NCBI GenBank assembly: GCA_017477855.1
Contig: JAFUUN010000010.1
Location: forward strand, 1-11,048
Length of the DNA: 11,048 nucleotides
Direction: 5' to 3'
DNA from: Rickettsiales bacterium
GTDB taxonomy: Bacteria > Pseudomonadota > Alphaproteobacteria > Rickettsiales > Deianiraeaceae
Part shown: positions 1 through 7,634 of the stretch, piece by piece
Position numbering within the stretch: position 1 is the stretch's first letter
Layout of the letters: each line of letters starts with the position of its first letter
Translations under genes and position numbers: made by a program
Notes under the pieces: model-generated
Seen by the model: only the letters and a program-made list of their open reading frames with translations
What the model was told of the DNA's origin: nothing
Database searches by the model: none

Positions 1-2
1 TT

Positions 3-1550
3 TGGCAAATTGCAAACGATTGCAGAGGTTCAGTTGACGGTTGGGACTTTAAAAACTATGTTCTTGGGTTGTTGTTTTATAGATTTATCAGCGAAAACAT
101 CCAAACTTTTATAGATAGTTTTGACAACGATTTTGATGATTATAAAGATTTAACAGATGAAGACCTTAAAAAATATGAAGGAATAAAGGAAGAATGTATA
201 AACTCAAAAGGATTTTTTATTAAACCAAGTGAGCTGTTTTGTAATGTTGTAAAAAATGCAAATAGAGACGAAAACTTAAACATTACAATTGAAACAGCAT
301 TGAAAAACATTGAAGGTTCAAGTCAAGGAACACCAAGCGAGGCAGATTTTAAAGGTTTGTTTGATGATATTGATTTAAACAGCAATAAACTTGGCACATC
401 AACGAAGCAAAGAAATGAAAAACTTGCAAAAATGTTAAATGCTATTGGTGATTTAGATTTTGGCACAAATGGAGATTATAACGACCATGAAATTGATGTT
501 TTTGGTGACGCATACGAATTTTTAATGACAATGTATGCAAGTAATGCTGGTAAAAGTGGAGGTGAATTTTTTACTCCGCAAGAAGTTAGTAAATTGTTAG
601 CAAAATTGACACTTGTTGACAGAAACGAACCTGACAATTTCAAGAAAAAAGTAAGAAAAGTTTACGACCCTGCTTGCGGTTCTGGTTCATTGCTTTTGAA
701 ATTTGCAAAAGTATTAGGTGAAGACAATGTAAGAGAAGGTTTCTTTGGACAAGAAATAAATATTACAACTTACAACCTTGCAAGGATGAATATGTTTTTA
801 CATAATATCAATTACGACAACTTTGACATTCAACTTGGTGATACTTTGTTAAACCCTAAACATATGGACGAACAACCATTTGAAGCAATAGTTTCAAATC
901 CTCCTTATTCAATAAAATGGGCGGGCAAAAGCAACCCGATTTTAATAAATGATGTAAGATATAGCCCCGCCGGTGTGCTTGCTCCTGAAAGTAGGGCCGA
1001 CCTTGCTTTTACAATGCATATGCTTCACCATTTAGCAACCGATGGTGCTTGTGCTATTGTTGAGTTCCCTGGTGTGCTTTATCGTGGGGATGCAGAGCAA
1101 CAAATTCGTCAATATTTGGTAGAAAATAACTTTGTTGATTGCATAATTCAACTGCCTCAAAACCTCTTTTTTGGTGTATCAATTGCAACTTGTATTATTG
1201 TCCTGCGAAAAAACAAAGACAACGAAAGCACCGGCAAAACGATTTTTATTGATGCAAGCGATTTGTTTATTCATCAAGGCAACAAAAACAAACTTTCAAA
1301 AGAAAACATTGATACAATCTTGAAGGCATACATTGAGCGAAAAGAAGTGCCTAACTTTGTGAAAATTGCAACGATTGAGGAGATAAAAGAAAAGGACTTT
1401 AACTTGTCAGTTTCAACATATGTTGAAAAGAAAGACACAAGGGAGAAAGTTGATATTGTCACACTAAACAAAGAAATTGATGAATGTGTTGAAAAAATCA
1501 CCTATTACAGGGCTGAAATCAAGAAGATTGTTGAAGGGTTGGAAGTGTAA
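3..1550 (+). CDS. hsdM: Type I restriction-modification DNA methyltransferase subunit (N6-adenine), 5' end outside window
   Basis: This is the modification subunit that methylates adenine in the bipartite target and forms the M2S core with HsdS. The reading frame is open from base 3, and the residues before the first possible start (WQIANDCRGSVDGWDFKNYV) are the conserved N-terminal HsdM helices, so the true start lies upstream and the TTG at 69 is internal. About 515 residues are visible, close to a full HsdM. The bundle domain fills the first third; the entry motif SGGEFFTPQEVS precedes the AdoMet motif I DPACGSG (666-686) and the catalytic motif IV NPPY (897-908), so it looks active. The end (YYRAEIKKIVEGLEV) is the usual HsdM tail. 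The hsdS coding region follows at once in the same frame. Codon use is strongly AT-biased like hsdR. The identification is near certain; the target sequence cannot be read from it. Confidence 0.96.
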   Translation, partial: WQIANDCRGSVDGWDFKNYVLGLLFYRFISENIQTFIDSFDNDFDDYKDLTDEDLKKYEGIKEECINSKGFFIKPSELFCNVVKNANRDENLNITIETALKNIEGSSQGTPSEADFKGLFDDIDLNSNKLGTSTKQRNEKLAKMLNAIGDLDFGTNGDYNDHEIDVFGDAYEFLMTMYASNAGKSGGEFFTPQEVSKLLAKLTLVDRNEPDNFKKKVRKVYDPACGSGSLLLKFAKVLGEDNVREGFFGQEINITTYNLARMNMFLHNINYDNFDIQLGDTLLNPKHMDEQPFEAIVSNPPYSIKWAGKSNPILINDVRYSPAGVLAPESRADLAFTMHMLHHLATDGACAIVEFPGVLYRGDAEQQIRQYLVENNFVDCIIQLPQNLFFGVSIATCIIVLRKNKDNESTGKTIFIDASDLFIHQGNKNKLSKENIDTILKAYIERKEVPNFVKIATIEEIKEKDFNLSVSTYVEKKDTREKVDIVTLNKEIDECVEKITYYRAEIKKIVEGLEV

Positions 1551-1592
1551 AGTATTACAATCAACGACTTACTAAAAAACAAAAAGTATGAG

Positions 1593-2735
1593 ATGGTGAA
1601 GTTGGGGAATGTGTGTGAAATTTTAGACAACCAAAGAAAACCAGTTGCAAAAGATAAAAGAAAAAGCGGAATTTATCCATATTATGGAGCAAATGGAATT
1701 CAAGATTATGTAGATAATTATATTTTTGACGGAACTTTTTTATTGATTGGAGAGGATGGAAGTGTGATAAATAAAGACAATTCGCCAGTTGTAAATTGGG
1801 CAGTTGGTAAAATTTGGGTAAATAATCACGCACATATCTTGAAAGAGAAACCAGAAGTCGCTAATCTTCGCTATATTTATTATTTATTGCAAACTATTGA
1901 TGTTAGTGATATTGTCGCAGGAACGCCACCAAAGATAAACCAACAAAATTTGAGAAACATAAAACTCCAAATCCCACCCCTCCCCACACAACTCAAAGTT
2001 GTGGAGATATTGGATAAGTTCACAGAACTTCAAACAGAACTTCAAACAGAACTTCAAACAGAACTTAAATTAAGAAAGAAACAATATGAGTATTATAGGG
2101 ATAAACTTTTGACGTTCAGTGAAGAAGAGAGAGAGAAGTGGGGTGTGAGAGATGTGAGGATTGGGGATGTGTGTATGATAAATAGAGGAGCATCACCGAG
2201 ACCGATACAACATTACATTACAAAAGGCAACGATGGAGTAAATTGGTTAAAAATTGGAGATGTTGAAAATAATGCAAAATATATTTATAAAACAAAGGAA
2301 AAGATTACAAAAGAAGGAGTTGAAAAATCAAGATTATGTAAAAAAGGAGATTTGATATTATCAACAACAATGAGTTGGGGAAGACCTTACATTTTAGCAA
2401 CAGATTGTTGCATTCACGACGGATGGAGTTTGATAAGTGGATTTGATAAAAATGAAATATCGCCAGATTATCTGTATTATTATTTAAAATCAAATCAAGT
2501 TCAAAAGTTCTGGCAAAATTCACAAAATACTGGTTCGGTTTCAAATTTAAATACTGATATTATAAAACAAACAAAACTTGAAATCCCCACCATCACCCGC
2601 CAAAAGGAGATTGTGAAGATATTAGACAAGTTTGACACTCTTGTAAATGATATTTCAAAAGGTCTTCCACGGGAAATTGAGTTGAGGAGGAAGCAGTATG
2701 AATATTATAGGGAGAGGTTGGTGAATTGGGGTTGA
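1593..2735 (+). CDS. hsdS: Type I restriction-modification specificity subunit
   Basis: HsdS recognises the two half-sites and holds the HsdM and HsdR subunits. The 380 residues show the usual duplicated plan: target-recognition domain 1 (about 1-125), central conserved helix (about 130-175, ending KKQYEYYRDKLLTF), target-recognition domain 2 (about 185-330) and the C-terminal conserved helix (about 335-380, LDKFDTLVNDISKGLPREIE then RRKQYEYYRERL). In the central helix the normal VNDISKGLP segment is replaced by TELQ repeats (residues 144-158). The start is uncertain. ATG at 1593 gives MVKLGNVCEI, but the frame stays open back to the hsdM stop and the residues ahead (ITINDLLKNKKYE) look like HsdS N-termini; an ATT at 1554 lies 8 nt after GGAAG. 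No frameshift is seen. The two DNA half-sites cannot be predicted from the sequence. Confidence 0.94.
   Translation: MVKLGNVCEILDNQRKPVAKDKRKSGIYPYYGANGIQDYVDNYIFDGTFLLIGEDGSVINKDNSPVVNWAVGKIWVNNHAHILKEKPEVANLRYIYYLLQTIDVSDIVAGTPPKINQQNLRNIKLQIPPLPTQLKVVEILDKFTELQTELQTELQTELKLRKKQYEYYRDKLLTFSEEEREKWGVRDVRIGDVCMINRGASPRPIQHYITKGNDGVNWLKIGDVENNAKYIYKTKEKITKEGVEKSRLCKKGDLILSTTMSWGRPYILATDCCIHDGWSLISGFDKNEISPDYLYYYLKSNQVQKFWQNSQNTGSVSNLNTDIIKQTKLEIPTITRQKEIVKILDKFDTLVNDISKGLPREIELRRKQYEYYRERLVNWG
2022..2066 (+). repeat. 12-bp tandem repeat in hsdS coding TELQ (3.75 copies)
   Basis: The unit acagaacttcaa occurs three times perfectly (2022-2033, 2034-2045, 2046-2057) and a fourth, incomplete copy (acagaactt) ends at 2066. 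It encodes TELQ-TELQ-TELQ-TEL at residues 144-158 of HsdS, in the spacer helix between the two target-recognition domains. In EcoR124I and its variant the same position holds two or three 12-bp TAEL repeats, and copy number sets the length of the non-specific gap in the recognition site. Because the unit is a multiple of three, slippage changes spacing without breaking the frame. The function here is inferred by analogy. Confidence 0.93.
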
Positions 2736-2765
2736 ATTTAAAAAAAATGGTATTAAAGTAAAAAT

Positions 2766-2861
2766 ATGATGGTTTATTGGAACATTTGGGGAATTTTGAT
2801 GGCTTGTGGTTGCGGTTGTGCCGGCATTTTTGCTATTATTAGATTTATAAGAAACAAGTAA
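2766..2861 (+). CDS. Putative 31-residue single-pass membrane peptide with a CGCGC motif
   Basis: This short frame starts with two consecutive ATG codons (2766 and 2769) and ends at TAA 2859-2861, one base before the ATG of the next small ORF (TAATATG junction). The peptide is hydrophobic through residues 5-28 (WNIWGILMACGCGCAGIFAI), with alternating Cys and Gly in the middle and a basic tail (RFIRNK), consistent with one membrane helix with its C-terminus in the cytoplasm. I do not recognise the family. No ribosome-binding site is visible, but that is true of most genes here. Its support is position: it fills the gap between hsdS and the next ORF with almost no spare bases. It may be a chance ORF; a lipoprotein is unlikely because the n-region lacks positive charge. 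Confidence 0.35.
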   Translation: MMVYWNIWGILMACGCGCAGIFAIIRFIRNK

Positions 2862-2862
2862 T

Positions 2863-3045
2863 ATGTATAGGTTATTTTTTAACTTGGCACAATGTTTTAG
2901 TTTCCTTGGTGTTATTATTGCCTTGGTAAAAGACATTCTTGGAGCAAATGTTTTATTTATCCTTACTTCTGTTATTGGAAGTTTTATTGTAATTCTTATA
3001 TTTCTAATGATTTTTACATATAAAAAAGACAAAGATGACAAATGA
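2863..3045 (+). CDS. Small two-helix membrane protein between hsdS and hsdR, family unknown
   Basis: The 60-residue protein begins MYRLFFNLAQ and has two predicted membrane segments, about residues 9-25 (CFSFLGVIIALVKDI) and 31-52 (VLFILTSVIGSFIVILIFLM), then a strongly charged tail (YKKDKDDK), so both ends are probably cytoplasmic. It starts two bases after the preceding mini-ORF stops, and its last 11 bases overlap the start of hsdR (ATG 3035) in another frame, which suggests translational coupling inside the restriction operon. I do not recognise a family. Similar tiny membrane proteins are not part of the standard Type I enzyme, so it could be an accessory (anchoring, anti-phage signalling, toxin-like) or a passenger; the sequence does not decide. 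The base composition matches the flanking hsd genes. Confidence 0.55.
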   Translation: MYRLFFNLAQCFSFLGVIIALVKDILGANVLFILTSVIGSFIVILIFLMIFTYKKDKDDK

Positions 3046-6000
3046 AGAAAATGACAATACCTTTTTAGGTTTAACATATAACAGTAACACCGATGGTTAT
3101 TATATTGTTTGCGAAGGACAAAAAAGCACGGTTGTAGGAAAATATACACCACTTCCAAAAACCGAAACAAATTATGAAAGCGAGGCAGAACTTGAAAGCA
3201 AGTTTATCAAACAACTTCAAGGCAATGGTTATGAATATGTAAAAATTCACACGGAGGAGGAAATGATTAAAAACCTGCGAGTTCAACTGGAAAAATTGAA
3301 TAATTACACCTTTACCGACAGCGATTGGGGCTATTTTTTTAAATCTCAAATTGCAAACTCAAATAATGGAGTTGCTGAAAAAGCCGAGTTAATACATAAC
3401 CAAAATGCACAACTTACATTTACGGACAGCAAGGGAAGGAGTGTAAATATAAAATTACTGGATAAAAAGCACCCATATAAAAACATTTTGCAGGTAATAA
3501 ATCAATACGAAGCACCAAACGGAAACCACGAGTGCCGTTATGATGTAACCATTTTGGTGAATGGCTTGCCAATGGTTCAAGTTGAATTGAAAAGGCGAGG
3601 AGTTGCAATAAAGGAAGCATTCAACCAAATCAATAGATATAAAAGGGATAGTTTTTGGTCTGATAGCGGACTTTATGAGTATATCCAATTGTTTGTAATT
3701 TCAAACGGCACTGATACAAAGTATTATAGCAATACCACAAGAACAAGAGCGATTGATGAAAATAATAAAACAAATACACAACAAAAGCAACAGGGGCAAA
3801 AAACAAACGGAAATTTTAGATTTGCTTGCCATTGGGCTGACACGAAAAATAAAGCAATAAATGACTTGGTTGATTTCACGAGGACATTTTTTACAAAACA
3901 TGTGCTATTGAATATACTTACAAAGTATTGTGTTTTTGACACACAACAAAACTTAAAAGTAATGCGGTCTTATCAAATTGTCGCAACTGAAAAGATTTTG
4001 AATAAAATTATTTGCTCTACAAATCAAAAACTGCAAGGCACTCGTGAAGCCGGTGGATACATATGGCACACAACAGGAAGCGGAAAGACTTTGACATCTT
4101 TTAAAACCGCAATTTTAGCATCCAAACTTGAAGATATTGATAAAGTGCTTTTTGTAGTTGATAGAAAAGACCTTGATTATCAAACAATGAAGGAATATAA
4201 CACTTTTCAAAAAGATAGTGCAAATGGAACAAGAAACACAAGAGAGCTTGAACGGAGATTAAACGAAACCGACATTGATAAAAAAATTATTATTACAACA
4301 ATTCAAAAACTTGGCATTTTTATACAAAAAAATAAACAGCATCCAATTTATAACAAACATGTTGTTTTGATTTTTGACGAGTGCCACAGAGGACAATTTG
4401 GAGAAGCACATTATGCAATTACCAAAGCATTTAAAAACTATCACATCTTTGGATTTACCGGAACACCTATTTTTTTAGATAATGCACCAGCAAAACCAAC
4501 AGCAACACAAATCATTGAAGCAAAAAAGAAAAACAGCAATGCAGTTGTTAAAATTGCAACAACACAGGAAGTTTTTGGGTCTCAATTACATTCTTACAAT
4601 ATAGTTGATGCCATAACCGACGAAAATGTTTTACCTTTTAGGTATCACTATTGTAGAACCATTAAAGACATTGAAGATTATAACAAAAAATTGCTTTACT
4701 CATCTCATGAAAGAATTAAAGAAGTTGTAAAATATATTCTTGAAAACGCCTACAATCAACAAACAATAAACAAAACTTTTAATGCAATGTTTGCTGTTTC
4801 AAGTATTGATGATGCAATGTTGTATTATACAGAATTTCAAAAACAAATGGCAGAATTACCAGAAAACCAAAAACTTAAACTTGCGACAATTTTCAGTTAT
4901 GCACAAAACGAAGCGGAACCAGAGGAAGAAAACAACGAAGATGTAAGCCAACTTGATAAAACAAAACGAGATTTTCTTGAAGATGCAATTAAAGATTATA
5001 ACGAGATTTATAAAACAAACTATAACACAGGTTCAAGTTTTCAGGATTATTATAAGGATGTTTCAAAAAATGTAAAAGATAAAAAACTTGATTTATTACT
5101 TGTTGTGAATATGTTTTTAACAGGGTTTGATGCACCTTGTTTAAATACACTTTTTGTTGATAAGGATTTAAAACATCATTCACTTTTGCAAGCATTTTCA
5201 CGAACAAACAGGATTTTAAATGCTGTCAAAAATCACGGAAATATTGTAAGTTTTAGAGATATAGAACCACAGGTCAATGAAGCAATGACGATGTTTGGAA
5301 ATAAAGAAGGTGCCGGTGATGTTATTTTAATTCACACATTTGAAGAGTATTATAATAAAGGTTATCAAGATAATAATGGAAATGAAAAACCATCATATTT
5401 TGAAATTGTTGAGAAATTAAAAGAAATAAATGTTGATGAAATAACCACACCAAAAGAAGAAAAGGAGTTTATAAAAACTTTTGGTGAAATGTTAAAAGCA
5501 AGAAACATTTTACAACAATTTGAAGAGTTTGAAGACGCAGAAAAGGAAAATCCAAGCATTAGCGAAAGAGAAATCCAAAACTTACAAAGTAAATATGTGG
5601 ATTTGATGGAAAAATATAAAACGATAGCAAAAAACAACGAAAAACAACAACAAAAAGAATATTTAGATTTGCACGATATCACATTTGAGGTTGAATTATT
5701 AAAGCAGTTTGATATTGATTTGGAATATATTTTGAAGTTGATTGGACAATATAATAAACAAGCAGACGATACAGAGACAATTATTGCAAAACTTAAAAAT
5801 CTTTTGAAATCAAGTATTGAATTTAGAAACAAGGAGGATTTATTATATGACTTCATAAAATTAATAAAAGATAAAGAAATAAATGAAGATAATATTCACG
5901 ATGAATGGGATAATTTTATAAACGAAAGAAAAAATGAAGAGTTAGATAAGTTAATTGAAGACAATAAATTGAATAAAGAAGAAACTTATAAATATTTTTC

Positions 6001-6172
6001 AAAAATGTTTGAAAGTGGGAAAATCAAGGAAATCGGAACAGAAATTGACAAAATATTGCCAAGAGTTGGTTTTTCTGCAAATGCAAACAGATATAAATTG
6101 AAAAGTGATATGTATGAGAAAATAAGAAATTTTTTTGATAGATTTTTTACAATTTCAAGCAATAAGTTTTAA
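3035..6172 (+). CDS. hsdR: Type I restriction enzyme endonuclease/translocase subunit
   Basis: HsdR pumps DNA past the bound enzyme using ATP and cuts it at a distance when the target is unmethylated. The 1045 residues match the EcoR124I-type HsdR length. An N-terminal PD-(D/E)xK nuclease is visible: Asp170, Glu184 and Lys186 (RYDVTILVNG...VELKRRG), with the same spacing as Asp151/Glu165/Lys167 of EcoR124I. The SF2 motor follows: Walker A TGSGKT (Lys351), DECH at 448-451, FGFTGTP, and motif VI QAFSRTNRI. The C-terminal third is charged and mostly helical, as expected for the HsdM/HsdS contact region. The start at ATG 3035 overlaps the upstream small ORF by 11 bases; no strong ribosome-binding site is present. 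The protein appears intact and active. It is very AT-rich (14 G+C in 60 bases at 4261-4320), fitting horizontal acquisition. Confidence 0.97.
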   Translation: MTNEENDNTFLGLTYNSNTDGYYIVCEGQKSTVVGKYTPLPKTETNYESEAELESKFIKQLQGNGYEYVKIHTEEEMIKNLRVQLEKLNNYTFTDSDWGYFFKSQIANSNNGVAEKAELIHNQNAQLTFTDSKGRSVNIKLLDKKHPYKNILQVINQYEAPNGNHECRYDVTILVNGLPMVQVELKRRGVAIKEAFNQINRYKRDSFWSDSGLYEYIQLFVISNGTDTKYYSNTTRTRAIDENNKTNTQQKQQGQKTNGNFRFACHWADTKNKAINDLVDFTRTFFTKHVLLNILTKYCVFDTQQNLKVMRSYQIVATEKILNKIICSTNQKLQGTREAGGYIWHTTGSGKTLTSFKTAILASKLEDIDKVLFVVDRKDLDYQTMKEYNTFQKDSANGTRNTRELERRLNETDIDKKIIITTIQKLGIFIQKNKQHPIYNKHVVLIFDECHRGQFGEAHYAITKAFKNYHIFGFTGTPIFLDNAPAKPTATQIIEAKKKNSNAVVKIATTQEVFGSQLHSYNIVDAITDENVLPFRYHYCRTIKDIEDYNKKLLYSSHERIKEVVKYILENAYNQQTINKTFNAMFAVSSIDDAMLYYTEFQKQMAELPENQKLKLATIFSYAQNEAEPEEENNEDVSQLDKTKRDFLEDAIKDYNEIYKTNYNTGSSFQDYYKDVSKNVKDKKLDLLLVVNMFLTGFDAPCLNTLFVDKDLKHHSLLQAFSRTNRILNAVKNHGNIVSFRDIEPQVNEAMTMFGNKEGAGDVILIHTFEEYYNKGYQDNNGNEKPSYFEIVEKLKEINVDEITTPKEEKEFIKTFGEMLKARNILQQFEEFEDAEKENPSISEREIQNLQSKYVDLMEKYKTIAKNNEKQQQKEYLDLHDITFEVELLKQFDIDLEYILKLIGQYNKQADDTETIIAKLKNLLKSSIEFRNKEDLLYDFIKLIKDKEINEDNIHDEWDNFINERKNEELDKLIEDNKLNKEETYKYFSKMFESGKIKEIGTEIDKILPRVGFSANANRYKLKSDMYEKIRNFFDRFFTISSNKF

Positions 6173-6187
6173 TCTTTAACCAGCAAC

Positions 6188-6241
6188 TCAAATCCTCAAC
6201 AACTCACCATTATAATACTCATACTGCTTGCAAGAATGAAA
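6188..6241 (-). pseudogene. Remnant of the 3' end of an inverted hsdS gene
   Basis: Read on the minus strand from 6241, the frame gives FHSCKQYEYYNGELLRI followed by TGA (6190-6188). KQYEYYxxxLL is the hallmark of the HsdS conserved helices: KKQYEYYRDKLL and RKQYEYYRERL occur in the intact hsdS. At DNA level the strand matches hsdS 2691-2709 (aagcagtatgaatattata) with one difference. The frame is closed just upstream by TAA (6244-6242), and palindromic repeat A begins 10 bases further, so nothing more of the gene survives. It lies inverted relative to the intact hsdS and right after hsdR, the arrangement seen in loci with several invertible hsdS genes. Confidence 0.62.
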
Positions 6242-6253
6242 TTAATTGATTTT

Positions 6254-6336
6254 TTGTGTTGCGCTGCCGAAGACACGTCCTCGCCTTTTGGCTATGCCTC
6301 GTTCCTTGTCGGTCAAACGCGCTCCGCGCTGTGTAA
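6254..6336. repeat. Imperfect palindromic intergenic repeat, copy A
   Basis: This is a decayed copy of the element at 7635-7719: 6271-6330 matches 7651-7710 at 51 of 60 positions in the same orientation, and most differences are T here for C there. The ends still pair with several G-T wobbles (TTGTGTTGCGC at 6254-6264 with 6326-6336). The inner stem 6285-6292 / 6312-6319 is kept with one mismatch and one wobble. It lies between the convergent hsdR and pilC. On the + strand it is followed by a T-rich tract (6335-6357), so it might also end hsdR transcription; that role is only an inference. Confidence 0.75.
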
Positions 6337-6353
6337 TATTTTATTTTTTATAT

Positions 6354-7577
6354 TTACACATCCTTTGCAGTCGTTCCGACGTCCCCAATATCACCAATAT
6401 TAGCATAGATAGGTCCAAGCATACCAACACCCATCCATGCGATGACGCCACCCAAAAGAATTGTCGTGACCGGCTTAATTGTTCCGACTACTTTATCAGT
6501 TGTCTCGGCTGTTTCTTTGTCATAGAAATAACGCACATTTTCAAGCACTGGCCCAACTTCACCAGTCGTTTCACAAATTGCCATCATCTTACGGAACATG
6601 TTTGGAAATATTTTCTCGTGATCAATTGCAGCAAAAATACTCTCACCATTTAAAATGTTATATTTAATATTCTTTGTACACTTTTGAAGATATTTATTTG
6701 ACAAAATATGGGAAATGCTCTCAATAATATTTAACATTTCAGCACCACTGTTATACATCAAGCTGAAAAATGATATAAATCTTGATGTATCAAGCTTCAA
6801 AATCAACTGTCCGAAAATCGGCAAAGACAATTTAAATCTGTCAATTACACACGCAATTCCGTAATTAACTTTTGAGATAATTTTTGTAAACATTATAAAA
6901 CCAACAATCAAACCACCAATCACATACCATTTTGTTCTTACAAAATCAGAAAATGCAATAAGCGCAAGTGTATAAAATGGTGGATCGTAGTTAAAGTATT
7001 GAATAAATTCAACCACTTTTGGCAACATCAAAACCGACATTGCAACAATCATTACCACCAAGAAAATTAATGTAAAAATAGGACCTCTAATAGCTTTTTT
7101 TGCTCTTCGTTTGATATCATCATTCCATTTAATATACGCAACCAACTGTTCAAACACAGATGCAAACTGTCCTGTCTGTTCCGCTACATTTATAAGTCCC
7201 ACGAAATCGTTTGTAAAACTTGGTGAAGCCTGCTTACAAGCATCTGACAACGAGCTACCGTTTCCAACGAAGTCATATATTTTTGTGCAAACTTTTTTCA
7301 TTTTTGCATTCAATGCAATTTCATCTTTCATCAACTGCAAGGCCTTCAAAACGTCCACACCAACTTTATCCATTGATGACATAGAGCTAAAAAAGTATAT
7401 CAACTCCTTTCTTGAAAGTTTTGTTGATGATTGCAATGAGAAAAATTTTTGATGCAAACTCAAAATATTCGCACCTGTTTTCAGCAACAATTCACGGGCC
7501 TCATCAATATTTTTAGCATTCAAAATACCACTTGCCTCATTGTTATCTTTGACGATTATGTAAGAAAAAATTCCCAT
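6354..7577 (-). CDS. PilC/GspF-type inner-membrane platform protein (type IV pilus / type II secretion F family)
   Basis: Proteins of this family form the membrane platform on which the assembly ATPase acts to build pilins or pseudopilins. The 407 residues show the family plan: an N-terminal segment (FSYIIVKDNNEASGILNAKNIDEAREL) typical of PilC/GspF, then two T2SSF domains of about 110 residues (about 60-180 and 263-385). Each holds the G-rich signature, AEQTGQFASVFEQL (132-145) and CETTGEVGPVLENV (335-348). Membrane segments lie at about 167-190, 217-234 and 368-388. The length is normal and there is no frameshift. The start at 7577 has no visible ribosome-binding site. It is a single gene: neighbours on both sides run the other way or belong to other systems, and a palindromic repeat lies at each end. 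No pilin, ATPase or secretin is seen, so the machine it serves must be encoded elsewhere. I give no symbol because pilC and gspF cannot be separated here. Confidence 0.9.
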   Translation of the reverse strand: MGIFSYIIVKDNNEASGILNAKNIDEARELLLKTGANILSLHQKFFSLQSSTKLSRKELIYFFSSMSSMDKVGVDVLKALQLMKDEIALNAKMKKVCTKIYDFVGNGSSLSDACKQASPSFTNDFVGLINVAEQTGQFASVFEQLVAYIKWNDDIKRRAKKAIRGPIFTLIFLVVMIVAMSVLMLPKVVEFIQYFNYDPPFYTLALIAFSDFVRTKWYVIGGLIVGFIMFTKIISKVNYGIACVIDRFKLSLPIFGQLILKLDTSRFISFFSLMYNSGAEMLNIIESISHILSNKYLQKCTKNIKYNILNGESIFAAIDHEKIFPNMFRKMMAICETTGEVGPVLENVRYFYDKETAETTDKVVGTIKPVTTILLGGVIAWMGVGMLGPIYANIGDIGDVGTTAKDV

Positions 7578-7634
7578 AACAAAAGCATTTTAATAGAAAA
7601 ATAGAAAAATGCAAATGAAAATATTCTATATTAT

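Noticed and set aside
69..71. TTG at 69 as the hsdM start
   Set aside because: The frame is open to the window edge and the residues before it are conserved HsdM sequence, so the gene starts outside the window.
2733..2735. TGA recoded as an amino acid
   Set aside because: TGA ends hsdS and the 60-residue ORF at natural protein ends, and no conserved protein here contains an internal TGA, so the standard code applies.
2766..2861. Lipoprotein signal (LMAC) in the 31-residue ORF
   Set aside because: The n-region lacks positive charge and only 17 residues would remain after the cysteine; a simple membrane helix is more likely.
5365..5856. A 163-codon minus-strand ORF inside hsdR
   Set aside because: It is a long shadow frame in AT-rich DNA opposite a clear hsdR coding region; the Ser/Phe/Asn-rich translation is typical of an antisense frame.
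6173..6253. Classical Rho-independent terminator directly after hsdR
   Set aside because: Only a short palindrome (cttgcaag, 6227-6234) and a T-run without a GC-rich stem are present; copy A further on is the better candidate and is noted there.
6246..6653. A + strand ORF of 135 codons through copy A and the end of pilC
   Set aside because: It is antisense to the well-supported pilC gene and begins inside the palindromic repeat; the translation resembles no family.
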